Positions 26,022 through 34,738 of a stretch of DNA of 64,000 nt are shown here, one piece after another; position 1 is the first letter of the stretch, and each line of letters begins with the position of its first letter. The stretch lies in assembly GCA_905480195.1 (NCBI GenBank), contig CAJQPN010000048.1:1-64000 (forward strand), given 5' to 3'. A program made the translations under genes and the position numbers. This stretch comes from an uncultured Acidimicrobiales bacterium. Lineage in GTDB: Bacteria; Actinomycetota; Acidimicrobiia; Acidimicrobiales; Aldehydirespiratoraceae. The notes under the pieces were generated by a model that worked only from the letters and a program-made list of their open reading frames with translations, ran no database searches and was not told the origin of the DNA.

Positions 26022-27599
26022 ATGGCGCCACCCTGGACCACGATCCCAGACCTGATCGACGATGCGGCCGACCGCTTCGCATCGAACGAGGCCATGGTCG
26101 ACGGCGACATCCGTTGGGACTTCGTCGAGTTTCGCACCGAGATCCGACGAGCGGCCGCCGCACTGATGGCGAGCGGCGTCGAACGCGGCGACCGCATCGC
26201 GGTGTGGGCGCCGAACTGCTGGGAGTGGGCGGTCGCCGCCCTCGGCGTCCATGTCGCAGGCGCGATCGTCGTCCCCATCAACACGCGTTTCAAAGGCCGC
26301 GAGGCGGCCTACGTGATCGAGTCGAGCAAGGCTCGCATCCTCTTCACCGTCACGGACTTCCTCGACACCGACTACGTCGCACTCCTGAGCGAGGCTGGCG
26401 TGCCTGCTTCACTCGACGAGATCGTGGTCCTGCGGGGCACCGTTCCCGACGCTGCGGTCGCGTTCGCCGACATGATCGACCGAGGCAGAGGCATCTCCGA
26501 CGACACGATCGCCGAGCGCGCTGCGATGATCGCACCCCACGATTTGTGCAACATCATGTTCACCTCGGGCACCACCGGTTCTCCCAAGGGAGCGATGCTC
26601 ACCCACGGGGCCACCTGTCGGGCGTTCAAGTCGTGGTCTGACGTGATCGGTCTCGACCAGGACCGATACCTGATCGTCAACCCGTTTTTTCATTCGTTCG
26701 GCCTGAACGCCGGCATCCTCGCCTGCCTCATGACCGGATCGACGATCGTCCCACACCCGGTGTTCGACGTCGCTCAGGTGATGCAACGGGTTCCCGAGGA
26801 ACGGATCTCGATGCTGCCTGGCCCGCCCGCGATCTACCAGACGATCCTCAACGACCCTGACCTCGAATCATTCGACATGTCATCACTTCGACTCGCAGTC
26901 ACGGGCGCAGCCGCGATTCCGGTCGAGATGATTCTGCAGATGCGCGAACGACTCGGTTTCGAGAAGATCGTGACCGGCTACGGGCTCACCGAATCGACCG
27001 GCATCGCCACCATGTGTCGACACGACGATGACCCCGAAATCATCGCTAACACCTCAGGTCGGGCGATCCCCGACGTCGAGGTGCGGGTGATCGATGCCAA
27101 CGGCAAGGAGGTACCCCGGGGCGAGCCGGGCGAGATCGTGGTACGGGGCTACAACATCATGCTCGGCTACCTCGATGACCCCGAGAAAACCGCCGAGACA
27201 GTCGATGCCGAGGGCTGGCTTCACACCGGTGACATTGGCGTGATGGACGATGGCGGCAACATCGACATCACCGACCGGGTGAAGGACATGTTCATCAACG
27301 GTGGATTCAATGCGTACCCCGCGGAGATCGAGAACGTGATGACGAAGCACCCCGATATCGCCTCGGTCGCCGTGGTAGGCGTGCCCGACGAACGCCTCGG
27401 CGAGGTCGGCTACGCCTTCGTGATCCCGGTCAGGGGTTCGGCTCCCAGTGGCGACGAGATCATGACGTGGTGTCGCACCGAAATGGCCAACTACAAGTGC
27501 CCCCGCCACGTCGCCTTCGTCGACGCGTTGCCGCTCAACGCCAGTGGCAAGGTCCTCAAATACGAACTGCGCGACCAAGCGATTGCATCACTCGGCTGA
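26022..27599 (+). CDS. Acyl-CoA synthetase / AMP-dependent ligase
   Basis: 525 residues of the ANL superfamily. The P-loop motif is NIMFTSGTTGSPKGAMLTH, the adenylation motif TGYGLTESTGIATM, the hinge Asp region GWLHTGDIGVMDDGGNIDI, and the C-terminal catalytic Lys is in LNASGKVLKYELRD. It activates a carboxylic acid as the adenylate and transfers it to CoA. The sequence is closest by eye to FadD3/cyclohexanecarboxylate-type ligases. It is the last gene of the selenoprotein operon, one base after the SnoaL-like gene. Confidence 0.9.
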   Translation: MAPPWTTIPDLIDDAADRFASNEAMVDGDIRWDFVEFRTEIRRAAAALMASGVERGDRIAVWAPNCWEWAVAALGVHVAGAIVVPINTRFKGREAAYVIESSKARILFTVTDFLDTDYVALLSEAGVPASLDEIVVLRGTVPDAAVAFADMIDRGRGISDDTIAERAAMIAPHDLCNIMFTSGTTGSPKGAMLTHGATCRAFKSWSDVIGLDQDRYLIVNPFFHSFGLNAGILACLMTGSTIVPHPVFDVAQVMQRVPEERISMLPGPPAIYQTILNDPDLESFDMSSLRLAVTGAAAIPVEMILQMRERLGFEKIVTGYGLTESTGIATMCRHDDDPEIIANTSGRAIPDVEVRVIDANGKEVPRGEPGEIVVRGYNIMLGYLDDPEKTAETVDAEGWLHTGDIGVMDDGGNIDITDRVKDMFINGGFNAYPAEIENVMTKHPDIASVAVVGVPDERLGEVGYAFVIPVRGSAPSGDEIMTWCRTEMANYKCPRHVAFVDALPLNASGKVLKYELRDQAIASLG

Positions 27600-27652
27600 A
27601 ATCCGCAGGTTCTTTACAAAGGAGCAATCCGGTCGCGGGTCTCCAGCGGCGG

Positions 27653-27658
27653 TAGTTT
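27653..27658 (+). promoter_or_regulatory. Candidate -10 element TAGTTT for gap
   Basis: TAGTTT lies 48 bases upstream of the GAPDH ATG. A GAGAG ribosome site precedes the ATG, so unlike many genes here this one would have a leader. Confidence 0.3.
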
Positions 27659-27706
27659 GGAAGCCGTTCTGATCAAGACGCCAACGGCGCGGACGACGAG
27701 AGAGCC

Positions 27707-29140
27707 ATGACCGATTCCGGCACTGACCACTTCGAACGCTGGCAGGAGGACGAAGCGACCGCCGAGGCGATGATCCCGATCCTGGGGCGCCTCTACCGCG
27801 AGAAAGACGTCATCTTCTACATCTACGGGCGCAAGCTCGAGCGCACGCCGATCGGGATCATCAAGGCGCACCGGTACGCCCGGAACTTCACCGGGTCAGA
27901 ACTTTCGGTCCAACAGACCCTTCCCGTGCTCGAAGCGTTAGCCGATATGGACCTCGACTCGGCGAAGATCAACCTCGGCAAACTCACCAACGGCTGGCTC
28001 GACGCCGGCGAGGTCGACCTCCGGGCTTACCTCGACCGCGAACTTGCGTCGATCACCACCGGACACGGGCAACTGCTCGAAGAACCCACCGACGTTGTGC
28101 TTTACGGCTTCGGCCGCATCGGCCGCCTGCTGGCCCGCATCCTGATCGAGCGAGCCGGGTCGGGCGCCAAACTGCGACTCCGGGCGATCGTGCTGCGACC
28201 ACAGAAGGCGAACGACATCGAAAAGCGGGCCAGCCTGCTGCGCCGCGACTCGATCCACGGACCGTTCGCTGGCAGCGTCATCGCCGACCCCGACAACGAC
28301 CAGATCATCGCCAACGGCAACCCGATCAGGTTCATCTACGCCGCACAGCCTGAAGACATCGACTACGAGTCCTATGGCATCAAGAACGCAATTGTCATTG
28401 ACAACACGGGGGCCTGGCGCGACGCGGAGGGCCTCAACCGTCACCTAAAGGCCAACGGTGCAGCACGTGCCGTGCTCACTGCGCCGGGGAAGGGCGCGGT
28501 CAAGAACATCATCTACGGCGTCAACCACGACGTGCTCACCGACGACGACGTGGTCCTCTCGGCAGCGTCGTGCACCACGAACGCGATCGTGCCGCCACTC
28601 AAGGTGATGAACGACACGTTCGGCATCGTCGGTGGCCACGTCGAGACAATCCACGCCTACACGAACGACCAGAACCTCACCGACAACTTCCACAGCAAGG
28701 AACGCCGGGGCCGGTCGGCGCCGCTCAACATGGTGATCACCGAAACCGGTGCCGCGTCGGCGGTCGTGAAGGCACTTCCCGAACTAGCCGGCAAACTCAC
28801 CGGTAACGCGATCCGGGTTCCGGTCCCGAACGTCTCGCTCGCAATCCTCAATCTGACACTCGAGCGTGAAGCGAGTCGTGAAGAGATCAATGCCGAACTG
28901 CGCGACGCGTCGATGAGCGTCGATCTGGGCGAGCAGATCGACTACACCACCTCGACCGAAGTTGTGTCGTCGGATCTTGTCGGCGCCGAACGCACCAGCA
29001 TCGTCGACGCCCAGGCAACGATTGCCGACTCGAACCGCTGCGTGCTCTACATCTGGTACGACAACGAGGCCGGGTACAGCTACCAGGTCGTCCGCCTTGT
29101 CCAGGAGATTGCCGGACTGGCGTATCCACGCGTCCCATAG
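27707..29140 (+). CDS. gap: Glyceraldehyde-3-phosphate dehydrogenase, N-terminally extended
   Basis: 477 residues against about 335 for common GAPDH. The first ~125 residues (starting MTDSGTDHFERWQEDEATAE) are an extra domain. The NAD Rossmann motif GFGRIGRLLARI begins near residue 134. The catalytic Cys is in AASCTTNAIVPPLKVM, with HAYTNDQNLTDN, RRGRSAPLNM and the C-terminal YIWYDNEAGYSYQVVRL all present. Long GAPDHs of this kind occur in several bacteria. It catalyses the phosphorylating oxidation of glyceraldehyde 3-phosphate. The cofactor choice and the extension's role are not visible. Confidence 0.9.
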   Translation: MTDSGTDHFERWQEDEATAEAMIPILGRLYREKDVIFYIYGRKLERTPIGIIKAHRYARNFTGSELSVQQTLPVLEALADMDLDSAKINLGKLTNGWLDAGEVDLRAYLDRELASITTGHGQLLEEPTDVVLYGFGRIGRLLARILIERAGSGAKLRLRAIVLRPQKANDIEKRASLLRRDSIHGPFAGSVIADPDNDQIIANGNPIRFIYAAQPEDIDYESYGIKNAIVIDNTGAWRDAEGLNRHLKANGAARAVLTAPGKGAVKNIIYGVNHDVLTDDDVVLSAASCTTNAIVPPLKVMNDTFGIVGGHVETIHAYTNDQNLTDNFHSKERRGRSAPLNMVITETGAASAVVKALPELAGKLTGNAIRVPVPNVSLAILNLTLEREASREEINAELRDASMSVDLGEQIDYTTSTEVVSSDLVGAERTSIVDAQATIADSNRCVLYIWYDNEAGYSYQVVRLVQEIAGLAYPRVP

Positions 29141-29167
29141 TGCTTCGCCTCGAGTCGGGGCGGCCGC

Positions 29168-29173
29168 TACGGT
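29168..29173 (+). promoter_or_regulatory. -10 element TACGGT (leaderless SRPBCC gene)
   Basis: TACGGT then 6 bases then ATG 29180; no ribosome binding site. Fits a leaderless transcript. Confidence 0.5.
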
Positions 29174-29179
29174 CGTCAT

Positions 29180-29650
29180 ATGGGACAGGAACAAACCGGA
29201 TCCGTCACCCGAGACATCGGAGCCGACCCGATGACCGTGTGGGCTGCGATCTCCGACGTCACGCGCATGGGCGAATGGTCACCGGAATGTCACACCTGCG
29301 AATGGCAGGAGGGTCACGACGGACCAGCCGTCGGCGCCCGCTTCGACGGTCACAATCGCAACGGCGACAAGGAGTGGAGTACCCACGCCGAGATCGACAG
29401 GTGCGAGCCCGGCGTCGCGTTCCACTTCAAGGCGATGATCGGCCGTAGCGACTTCCATTTCGCCAACTGGCGTTATGACCTTGAGGCGATCGACGGTGGC
29501 ACCCGCGTCACCGAGAGTTGGGACGACCTGCGGCCCGAAGAATCCCTCGAGCGATCCAAGGAAATCTCCGGTGTCGGCGACCGCAGCGTTCACAACAAGG
29601 AGACCGCCTCCACCACCCTTGAGCGCCTTGCCGCAGCGCTCGAGCGCTGA
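29180..29650 (+). CDS. SRPBCC (polyketide cyclase/START-like) family protein
   Basis: 156 residues. The N-terminal strand-helix block DIGADPMTVWAAISDVTRMGEW is the typical helix-grip start, followed by WRYDLEAIDGGTRVTESWDD and a long C-terminal helix. The family binds hydrophobic ligands in a deep pocket. The ligand is unknown. Single gene, convergent with an SDR gene 31 bases away; a 16-bp palindrome CAGCGCTCGAGCGCTG overlaps its stop codon. Confidence 0.82.
   Translation: MGQEQTGSVTRDIGADPMTVWAAISDVTRMGEWSPECHTCEWQEGHDGPAVGARFDGHNRNGDKEWSTHAEIDRCEPGVAFHFKAMIGRSDFHFANWRYDLEAIDGGTRVTESWDDLRPEESLERSKEISGVGDRSVHNKETASTTLERLAAALER
29634..29649. terminator. 16-bp palindrome between convergent genes
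   Basis: CAGCGCTCGAGCGCTG is a perfect inverted repeat at the SRPBCC stop codon, between two convergent genes. It could form a short bidirectional terminator hairpin, but no T-tract is seen. Confidence 0.25.
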
Positions 29651-29681
29651 GCGCCGCGAGCGCTGGCTACCGCAAGCGCTC

Positions 29682-30416
29682 CTACAACGCCAAGGTCGTT
29701 CCGCCGTCGACCTTGAGGATCGTGCCGTTCATGTAGGTGTTGGTGATGCACGTCATCACCGCCTGGGCGCAATCCTCAGGCGTAGCTGATCGGCCGCACG
29801 GCACCATCGCCGCGATCCCGGCGTGCAGGTCGTCCCAGTCAGACGTCCACGGCGTGGCCACCAGACCCGGTGCCACCGCGTTGACCCGCACGGGCTTCTG
29901 GAACTTCGCCATGTCTTCGGTGAGCGAATTGAGTGCGGCCTTCGCCATTCCGTAGGCGAGCGACGAGCCGAGCGGCCGAAGCCCAGCGATCGACGTGACG
30001 TTCACAATCGTGCCCGCGGTCTCCTTGAGGTGAGGCATTGCGGCCTTGCTCATCCACCAGGTGCCGTAGACGTTGACTTCGATCGTCTTGAACAGGACGT
30101 CGTTGGTCATGAGCGACAAGTCGGCATGGTCAAGCCGGGTCGTCCAGCCTGCGTTGTTGACCAGGATGTCGAGCTGTCCGAACCGCTCGACGGTGCCGGC
30201 AACAAGCGCTTCGCACTGCGCCTGGTCGGAGATATCACCTTGCAGGTAGTCAGATTCGGTCGCAAGTTGCGCGGCGATCGTTGTGCCGGCTTCGACAGAC
30301 GACGACGAGTTCACCATCACGTTCGCCCCGGCTGCAGCGAGCATCCGGGCGGACGCCTCACCGATGCCGCTCGACGAACCCGTCACCAACGCGACCTTGC
30401 CATCCAATTCCCCCAT
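29682..30416 (-). CDS. Short-chain dehydrogenase/reductase (SDR)
   Basis: 244 residues, a classical SDR. The NAD(P) motif is ALVTGSSSGIGEASARML, NNAGW follows, and the catalytic set is Ser in NVTSIAG with Tyr/Lys in LAYGMAKAAL. A C-terminal dimer block ends NGTILKVDGGTTLAL. A GGAGG site lies just before the ATG at 30416. FabG-like by form; the substrate is unknown. Its neighbours do not point to a pathway. Confidence 0.9.
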   Translation of the reverse strand: MGELDGKVALVTGSSSGIGEASARMLAAAGANVMVNSSSSVEAGTTIAAQLATESDYLQGDISDQAQCEALVAGTVERFGQLDILVNNAGWTTRLDHADLSLMTNDVLFKTIEVNVYGTWWMSKAAMPHLKETAGTIVNVTSIAGLRPLGSSLAYGMAKAALNSLTEDMAKFQKPVRVNAVAPGLVATPWTSDWDDLHAGIAAMVPCGRSATPEDCAQAVMTCITNTYMNGTILKVDGGTTLAL

Positions 30417-30482
30417 GTCACCCTCCGACTCGTATTCGACGTGGCTGCACCGTAGTCGCCGCCGAAAAACGTTTGCTCCCGA

Positions 30483-31805
30483 TCACTTGGCTTCAGTGCC
30501 GCACCAGTCGAACCATTCGGCGTCCGCTCCTGGGATCAGTCCTAGGCCCCCCTTGAGGTGCAGAACCCGCGCTGCGGATTCCTCGAGACGGGCCGCAAAA
30601 CTCGGGTCGGCCTGCGCCTCGGCAATAACCGCATCGACGATCTCTGCGCCGTTGTCGACCCCGACGAACAGGGCGAGATCAGCTCCGGCCCAAAGCGCTG
30701 CGACAGCACGCTCGCCCGGGGTGAGGTCAGCCCCAACCCCTTGCATGACATGCATGTCGTCGGTGACGATCACGCCGCCGTACCCGAGATCGTTGCGAAG
30801 CCACGACGTGATCTCGGCCGACAACGTCGCCGGGCGCCCACCGTCGACACCCTCGAAGCGAATGTGCCCCGTCATCACGAGGGGCGCCACGGTGTTCACG
30901 TAGGGAAGCGCTCCAAAATCAGCCCAGGCCAAAGGAGTATTGGCCGAGAACGAGTCAAGCTCGTGCGGATCCTCGACGGTCGACCCCTGATTGGGGAAAT
31001 GCTTGAGGGTTGCGGCAACACCTGCCCGGCAGTGGCCCTCCACCAACGCCTTGGTGATGGCGGTGACGATCGCCGGATCGTCGCCAAACGATCGCCGCTG
31101 TCGGTCCATGTAGTACCCCACGCCGACATCGACGTCGGCGACCACCCCAAAGTTCACATGCACACCTGCCTCGGCGAGCTCGCGGGCAAACGCTGCGGCC
31201 GCCGGGGCCAGGCCCTCGCTCGTCGTCGCTGGATCGATCCGGTGATTTGACTGCAAGGTCGCAGGGTCGGGTAAGGGCGTCACTGGCACCTTCAGAACCC
31301 GAGCACCGGCTTCGGCATCGGTAGCGACAAGTGGGTACGTCGAACAGCCGGACGAAGCAACCATGATTTGCTCGATCGCAGCGCTCGCTGCTTCGAGTGA
31401 ATCTTGTGGCTCCCAGTTGCCGGCATTGCCCGCCACGAAGATCCCCCCGACGCAGGTGTCGCCCAGTTCGGCGATCAGGCCTTCGGCGACATCGCCACGC
31501 GCGCCGAGCATTACAACCTGTCGGGCCTGTCCCTCGATCCCGAGGATCGCGAGTTCCTCGGCAAGTCGGACTACACCCGGCGCCAACGTAGAGGTCGTCG
31601 TCGTGGTTGTCGTCGACGAGGTGGTCGAACTCGTCAACGAGGTCGACGAACTCGTCGTCGAGGTGGTCGAACTCGTTGTAGTCGTGGGCTCACCAGCACG
31701 CTGCTCACCGATCGAATCGGTCACGAGGAACGTGATGATGCCCGATACGGCGATCACCGCACAGACCACGTAGACCCTCGCCTTTGACACCGGACCATCC
31801 TGCAC
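30483..31805 (-). CDS. NagZ-like beta-N-acetylhexosaminidase (GH3), membrane-anchored on a Ser/Thr stalk
   Basis: 440 residues. Residues ~7-28 are a membrane segment (VYVVCAVIAVSGIITFLVT), followed by a ~45-residue Ser/Thr-only linker ending TLAPG. The GH3 domain then has AGVHVNFGVVADVDV, LKHFPNQGSTVEDPH and the nucleophile Asp in GVIVTDDMHVMQGVGA. The consensus KHFPGHG reads KHFPNQG here, but the His and overall layout of NagZ are kept. Expected to cleave GlcNAc from muropeptides at the outer face of the membrane. A NamZ-type partner gene survives only as a pseudogene at 23 kb. Confidence 0.85.
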   Translation of the reverse strand: MQDGPVSKARVYVVCAVIAVSGIITFLVTDSIGEQRAGEPTTTTSSTTSTTSSSTSLTSSTTSSTTTTTTTSTLAPGVVRLAEELAILGIEGQARQVVMLGARGDVAEGLIAELGDTCVGGIFVAGNAGNWEPQDSLEAASAAIEQIMVASSGCSTYPLVATDAEAGARVLKVPVTPLPDPATLQSNHRIDPATTSEGLAPAAAAFARELAEAGVHVNFGVVADVDVGVGYYMDRQRRSFGDDPAIVTAITKALVEGHCRAGVAATLKHFPNQGSTVEDPHELDSFSANTPLAWADFGALPYVNTVAPLVMTGHIRFEGVDGGRPATLSAEITSWLRNDLGYGGVIVTDDMHVMQGVGADLTPGERAVAALWAGADLALFVGVDNGAEIVDAVIAEAQADPSFAARLEESAARVLHLKGGLGLIPGADAEWFDWCGTEAK

Positions 31806-31911
31806 TGTGTCGGGTACCGACTGGTAACACCCGGTATCGATGGCCTCGGCACTCGCCCCCGCAACAGTCCGGTTTCACGCCGAAGGCAGCAAGGCGCCGT
31901 CGCCTCCGTGC

Positions 31912-32673
31912 CTAGAAGATCGTGTAGCCGCCGTCGACGACGATGGAATCGCCGGTGTGGTACGTCGCCGCTGGATCTGCAAGGAACACGCCGGCAGCCC
32001 CCATCTCGGCGGGGTCGGCCCATCGACGAACCGGCGTGCGCTTGAGCGTGGCGTCGCGGAACTTGTCGTCGGCATAGCCGAACGATGCAAGTTCGGTGAT
32101 CGTCCAACCGGGAAGGAGCGCGTTGACGCGAATCTGGTGCCGGGCGAGGTTCACCGCCAAAGCGCGACAGAAGCCGAGCAGGGCCGTCTTCGAGGTTCCG
32201 TACGCCTCGTTGCCGGCGGCTCCATGGATGGCCGATGTCGACGACGTTGCGACGAGCGCACCGCCCTGGCCATGCTCGATCATGTGTCGGGCCGCAGCCC
32301 GGAAGAGCAGGAACACCCCGTCGAGGTTGGTCGTCATGACCCGTCGCCATTCCTCAAGGCTGACGTCGGGGAACCGGGCACCATTCCCACCAGTCCCTGC
32401 GTTGGCGAAGACCGAGTCGATACGCCCACCTGCGAGATCGACCGATTCGGCAAATCCCCTCTCAATCGCATTCTCATCGGAGGCGTCAACCTCGAGCACG
32501 TGGGCCTCGACGCCGCGCGATCGCAGCTTCGCCTCCGCTGCTTCGTTCTTCTCGGTGTTGCGCCCCCAGGCCACGATGTTCGCCCCTGCCTCAGCGCATG
32601 CCTTTCCGATCGCGAGCCCAATTCCGCCGTTGCCGCCGGTGATGAGCACTGTTCGTCCGCTCAGATCCGTCAT
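31912..32673 (-). CDS. Short-chain dehydrogenase/reductase (SDR)
   Basis: 253 residues from ATG 32673; the track start at 32802 runs into the divergent engB region. NAD(P) motif VLITGGNGGIGLAIGKACAE, ANAGTGG, catalytic Ser in ATSSTSAIHG and Tyr/Lys in EAYGTSKTALLGF. A gluconate/glucose dehydrogenase-like SDR by overall form (YHTGDSIVVDGGYTIF at the end). The substrate is unknown. Divergent from engB with 66 bases between starts. Confidence 0.9.
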   Translation of the reverse strand: MTDLSGRTVLITGGNGGIGLAIGKACAEAGANIVAWGRNTEKNEAAEAKLRSRGVEAHVLEVDASDENAIERGFAESVDLAGGRIDSVFANAGTGGNGARFPDVSLEEWRRVMTTNLDGVFLLFRAAARHMIEHGQGGALVATSSTSAIHGAAGNEAYGTSKTALLGFCRALAVNLARHQIRVNALLPGWTITELASFGYADDKFRDATLKRTPVRRWADPAEMGAAGVFLADPAATYHTGDSIVVDGGYTIF

Positions 32674-32727
32674 AGCGGGATCGTAGGGCGGGTACGCATC
32701 AGGCACATCGCCGGCTCTGCAAGCCGG

Positions 32728-32733
32728 TACCGT
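32728..32733 (+). promoter_or_regulatory. -10 element TACCGT of engB (leaderless)
   Basis: TACCGT, 6 bases, then the GTG at 32740. This fixes the engB start, since the track ORF is open for 900 bases upstream. Confidence 0.5.
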
Positions 32734-32739
32734 CGCCGT

Positions 32740-33336
32740 GTGGCCGGGCCTCTCGATCTTCACTTCGTTCGTTCTTACGTCGACATCGACGACCTTCCCC
32801 ACGTCAACGCCGAGGTCGCGCTCGTCGGCCGGAGCAATGTCGGCAAGTCATCGCTACTCAATGCGCTTGCGCAGCGAAAGAGCCTCGCGAAGACCTCGAA
32901 GACGCCTGGGGCGACGCGGCTGATGAATGCGTTCGAGCTGGCGCCGGCGCATTCTCTCCGATGGGTAATGGACCTCCCCGGCTATGGCTTCGCCCGGGTG
33001 TCCAAGGCCGAGCAGGCCAAGTGGGCGACGATGCTCAGTACCTACATCGAAGAGCGCGAGAACCTCGTGTCGGTCGTGTTGTTGATCGACGGCGCCGTTG
33101 GCCCGACCTCACTCGACCTTCAGACCGTCGAGTGGCTCGAATCGCTCGGCCGGCCGATCGCATACGTCGCTACGAAGGCGGACAAGGTTAAGCCGTCGAT
33201 GTCGAAGAAGCGCCGAACCGAACTGACTGGCAAGCTGGATGTGCAGCGATCGGAGGTCACCTGGGTGAGCGCCGAGAAGGGAACCGGGGTCCCCGAACTG
33301 CGATCACGAATTCGCGACCTCCTTGGAGCATCATGA
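32740..33336 (+). CDS. engB: Ribosome biogenesis GTPase EngB/YihA
   Basis: 198 residues from GTG 32740, the standard EngB length. G1 is LVGRSNVGKSSLLNAL, G2 includes TPGATRLMNAF, G3 is VMDLPGYGFA, G4 reads VATKADKVKP and G5 WVSAEKGTG. The typical N-terminal FVRSYVDIDDLPHVNAEVA is also seen. It assists 50S ribosomal subunit assembly. The next gene starts inside its stop codon (ATGA). Confidence 0.93.
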   Translation: MAGPLDLHFVRSYVDIDDLPHVNAEVALVGRSNVGKSSLLNALAQRKSLAKTSKTPGATRLMNAFELAPAHSLRWVMDLPGYGFARVSKAEQAKWATMLSTYIEERENLVSVVLLIDGAVGPTSLDLQTVEWLESLGRPIAYVATKADKVKPSMSKKRRTELTGKLDVQRSEVTWVSAEKGTGVPELRSRIRDLLGAS

Positions 33337-34223
33337 CACTGCCGCATGCACCCTTCGGCTCGACCGGGCACGAAAGCAGCCGCATCATCTTCGGTGCTGC
33401 GGCACTCGGGGGGATGAGCCCGGCGCGGGCCGATGCCACTATCGAGCAGGTCTGCGCCGCCGGGGTGAACCACTTCGACACGGCAGCGAGTTACGGAGCC
33501 AGCGAAGATCGCCTCCACGACTACTTGCAAGACCACCGCAGCGACGTCTTTCTTGCAACCAAGACCGGTGAACGCAGTGGTTCGGCTGCTCGGGAGTCGC
33601 TGGAACGGAGCCTTGAGCGAATGGGCGTCGACTCGGTCGACATGATCCAACTCCACAATCTGGTCGAGGAGGAGGAGTGGCGCGAGGCCCACGGTCCCGG
33701 CGGCGCCGTCGAGGCACTGTTCGGCGCCTGTGACGAGGGTTTGTGCCGCTTCGTCGGGGTCACCGGCCACGGCCTGCGCATCCCGCGCATGCACGTCCGA
33801 AGCCTCGCCGAAGCGCCGTTCGCCGCAGTGTTGTACCCCTGGAACCACAACCTCGCGACAATCGACACCTACACCTCCGACGTGGCCGACCTCCAAGCGC
33901 GCTGTCGCTCCGGCGGGATCGCGATGCAGACGATCAAGTCGATCGCCCGGCGACGGTGGGCCGACCCCGAGAAGCCGCACTTCTCTTGGTACCAGCCGAT
34001 CGAGGACCCCGAGCCCCTCCGGCGAGCTGTCGACTTCGTGCTGGCAACGCCCGACGTGTTCCTCAACACCACGAGTGACGCCCGCCTTCTCGACGAGGTG
34101 TTCCGGGCAGCATCCGCATTCAACGGCTCTGCGCCCGATCCAGACCAGCTTGAGCGCGACCGTCGCGACCTGGAGATCGAACCACTCTTTGACGGCGACC
34201 GATTCGAAGCGGTCAGGCCCTGA
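33333..34223 (+). CDS. Aldo/keto reductase family protein
   Basis: 296 residues with the (beta/alpha)8 AKR pattern: GVNHFDTAASYGASEDRL holds the Asp and Tyr of the active site and VFLATKTGER the catalytic Lys, with the His expected in MIQLHNLVEEE. NADPH-dependent carbonyl reduction is likely; the substrate is unknown. ATGA overlap with engB, so the two are co-translated although functionally unrelated. Confidence 0.9.
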   Translation: MTLPHAPFGSTGHESSRIIFGAAALGGMSPARADATIEQVCAAGVNHFDTAASYGASEDRLHDYLQDHRSDVFLATKTGERSGSAARESLERSLERMGVDSVDMIQLHNLVEEEEWREAHGPGGAVEALFGACDEGLCRFVGVTGHGLRIPRMHVRSLAEAPFAAVLYPWNHNLATIDTYTSDVADLQARCRSGGIAMQTIKSIARRRWADPEKPHFSWYQPIEDPEPLRRAVDFVLATPDVFLNTTSDARLLDEVFRAASAFNGSAPDPDQLERDRRDLEIEPLFDGDRFEAVRP

Positions 34224-34235
34224 TCTGTCGATCAG
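34220..34235. terminator. Short hairpin between convergent genes
   Basis: CTGATC-TGTC-GATCAG forms a 6-bp stem at the aldo/keto reductase stop codon, between it and the convergent small-protein gene. It is weak, and no T-tract is present on either strand. Confidence 0.25.
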
Positions 34236-34244
34236 AGGTGGAAA

Positions 34245-34520
34245 TCAGTCGATCACCATCTGGCCCATCAGGTCGGCCCTGAGCTCGTCAAAGGTGTCGA
34301 GATCCATCTGGCCGTCGTCATAGCGGCGGTGCAGCTCGGCGACGCGCTCCATGATCTCTTCGTTGGAGGGCTTGGGCCCGGAGTCTTCCTCGAGGAGTTC
34401 ATCGTCAAGCTCGTCGAGCTCGTCGTCCTTTTCGAGCTTGCGCTCTCGCTTGGCCGCGGCCTTCGCCTTCTTGGCCATGTCACGCTGACGCTTTGCAAAG
34501 CTGGATCGACCGGTAGCCAT
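34245..34520 (-). CDS. Small charged protein with SHOCT-like C-terminus
   Basis: 91 residues. A strongly basic N-terminus (SSFAKRQRDMAKKAKAAAKR) is followed by an acidic stretch (KDDELDELDDELLEEDSG). The C-terminus NEEIMERVAELHRRYDDG continues into MDLDTFDELRADL and resembles short oligomerisation (SHOCT-like) helices. A GGAGG site precedes the ATG. No function can be assigned; a nucleic-acid or protein scaffold role would fit the charge pattern. The 218-base gap to the FKBP gene holds only promoter-like sequence (TATACG on the minus strand). Confidence 0.75.
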   Translation of the reverse strand: MATGRSSFAKRQRDMAKKAKAAAKRERKLEKDDELDELDDELLEEDSGPKPSNEEIMERVAELHRRYDDGQMDLDTFDELRADLMGQMVID

Positions 34521-34726
34521 GGTGCCTCCTCGTGAACGGACGTCTGGTCACCCGCAGTAACCGCCGTTCGACCGTATAGGTTCCATTCGGCTTTGCCACA
34601 TCCGGTGGCGCGTGCCGGATCAAGGGCACCATTTCGGAGCAGCGCTCATCGGATGGCTCGAAGCGAGCTCTCTTCCCACCGCCACCCAGCCCCAGCCCTG
34701 GTGCCGTGCCAGTCCGACTCGCCAGC

Positions 34727-34732
34727 TAAGTT
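34727..34732 (+). promoter_or_regulatory. -10 element TAAGTT of FKBP gene
   Basis: TAAGTT then 6 bases (CCGGAG) then ATG 34739, leaderless spacing; the CGGAG could alternatively be a weak ribosome site. Confidence 0.4.
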
Positions 34733-34738
34733 CCGGAG

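Noticed and set aside
31840-32739. Upstream 300 codons of the 498-residue engB frame
   Set aside because: Antisense to the SDR gene. The TACCGT promoter and EngB length fix the start at 32740.
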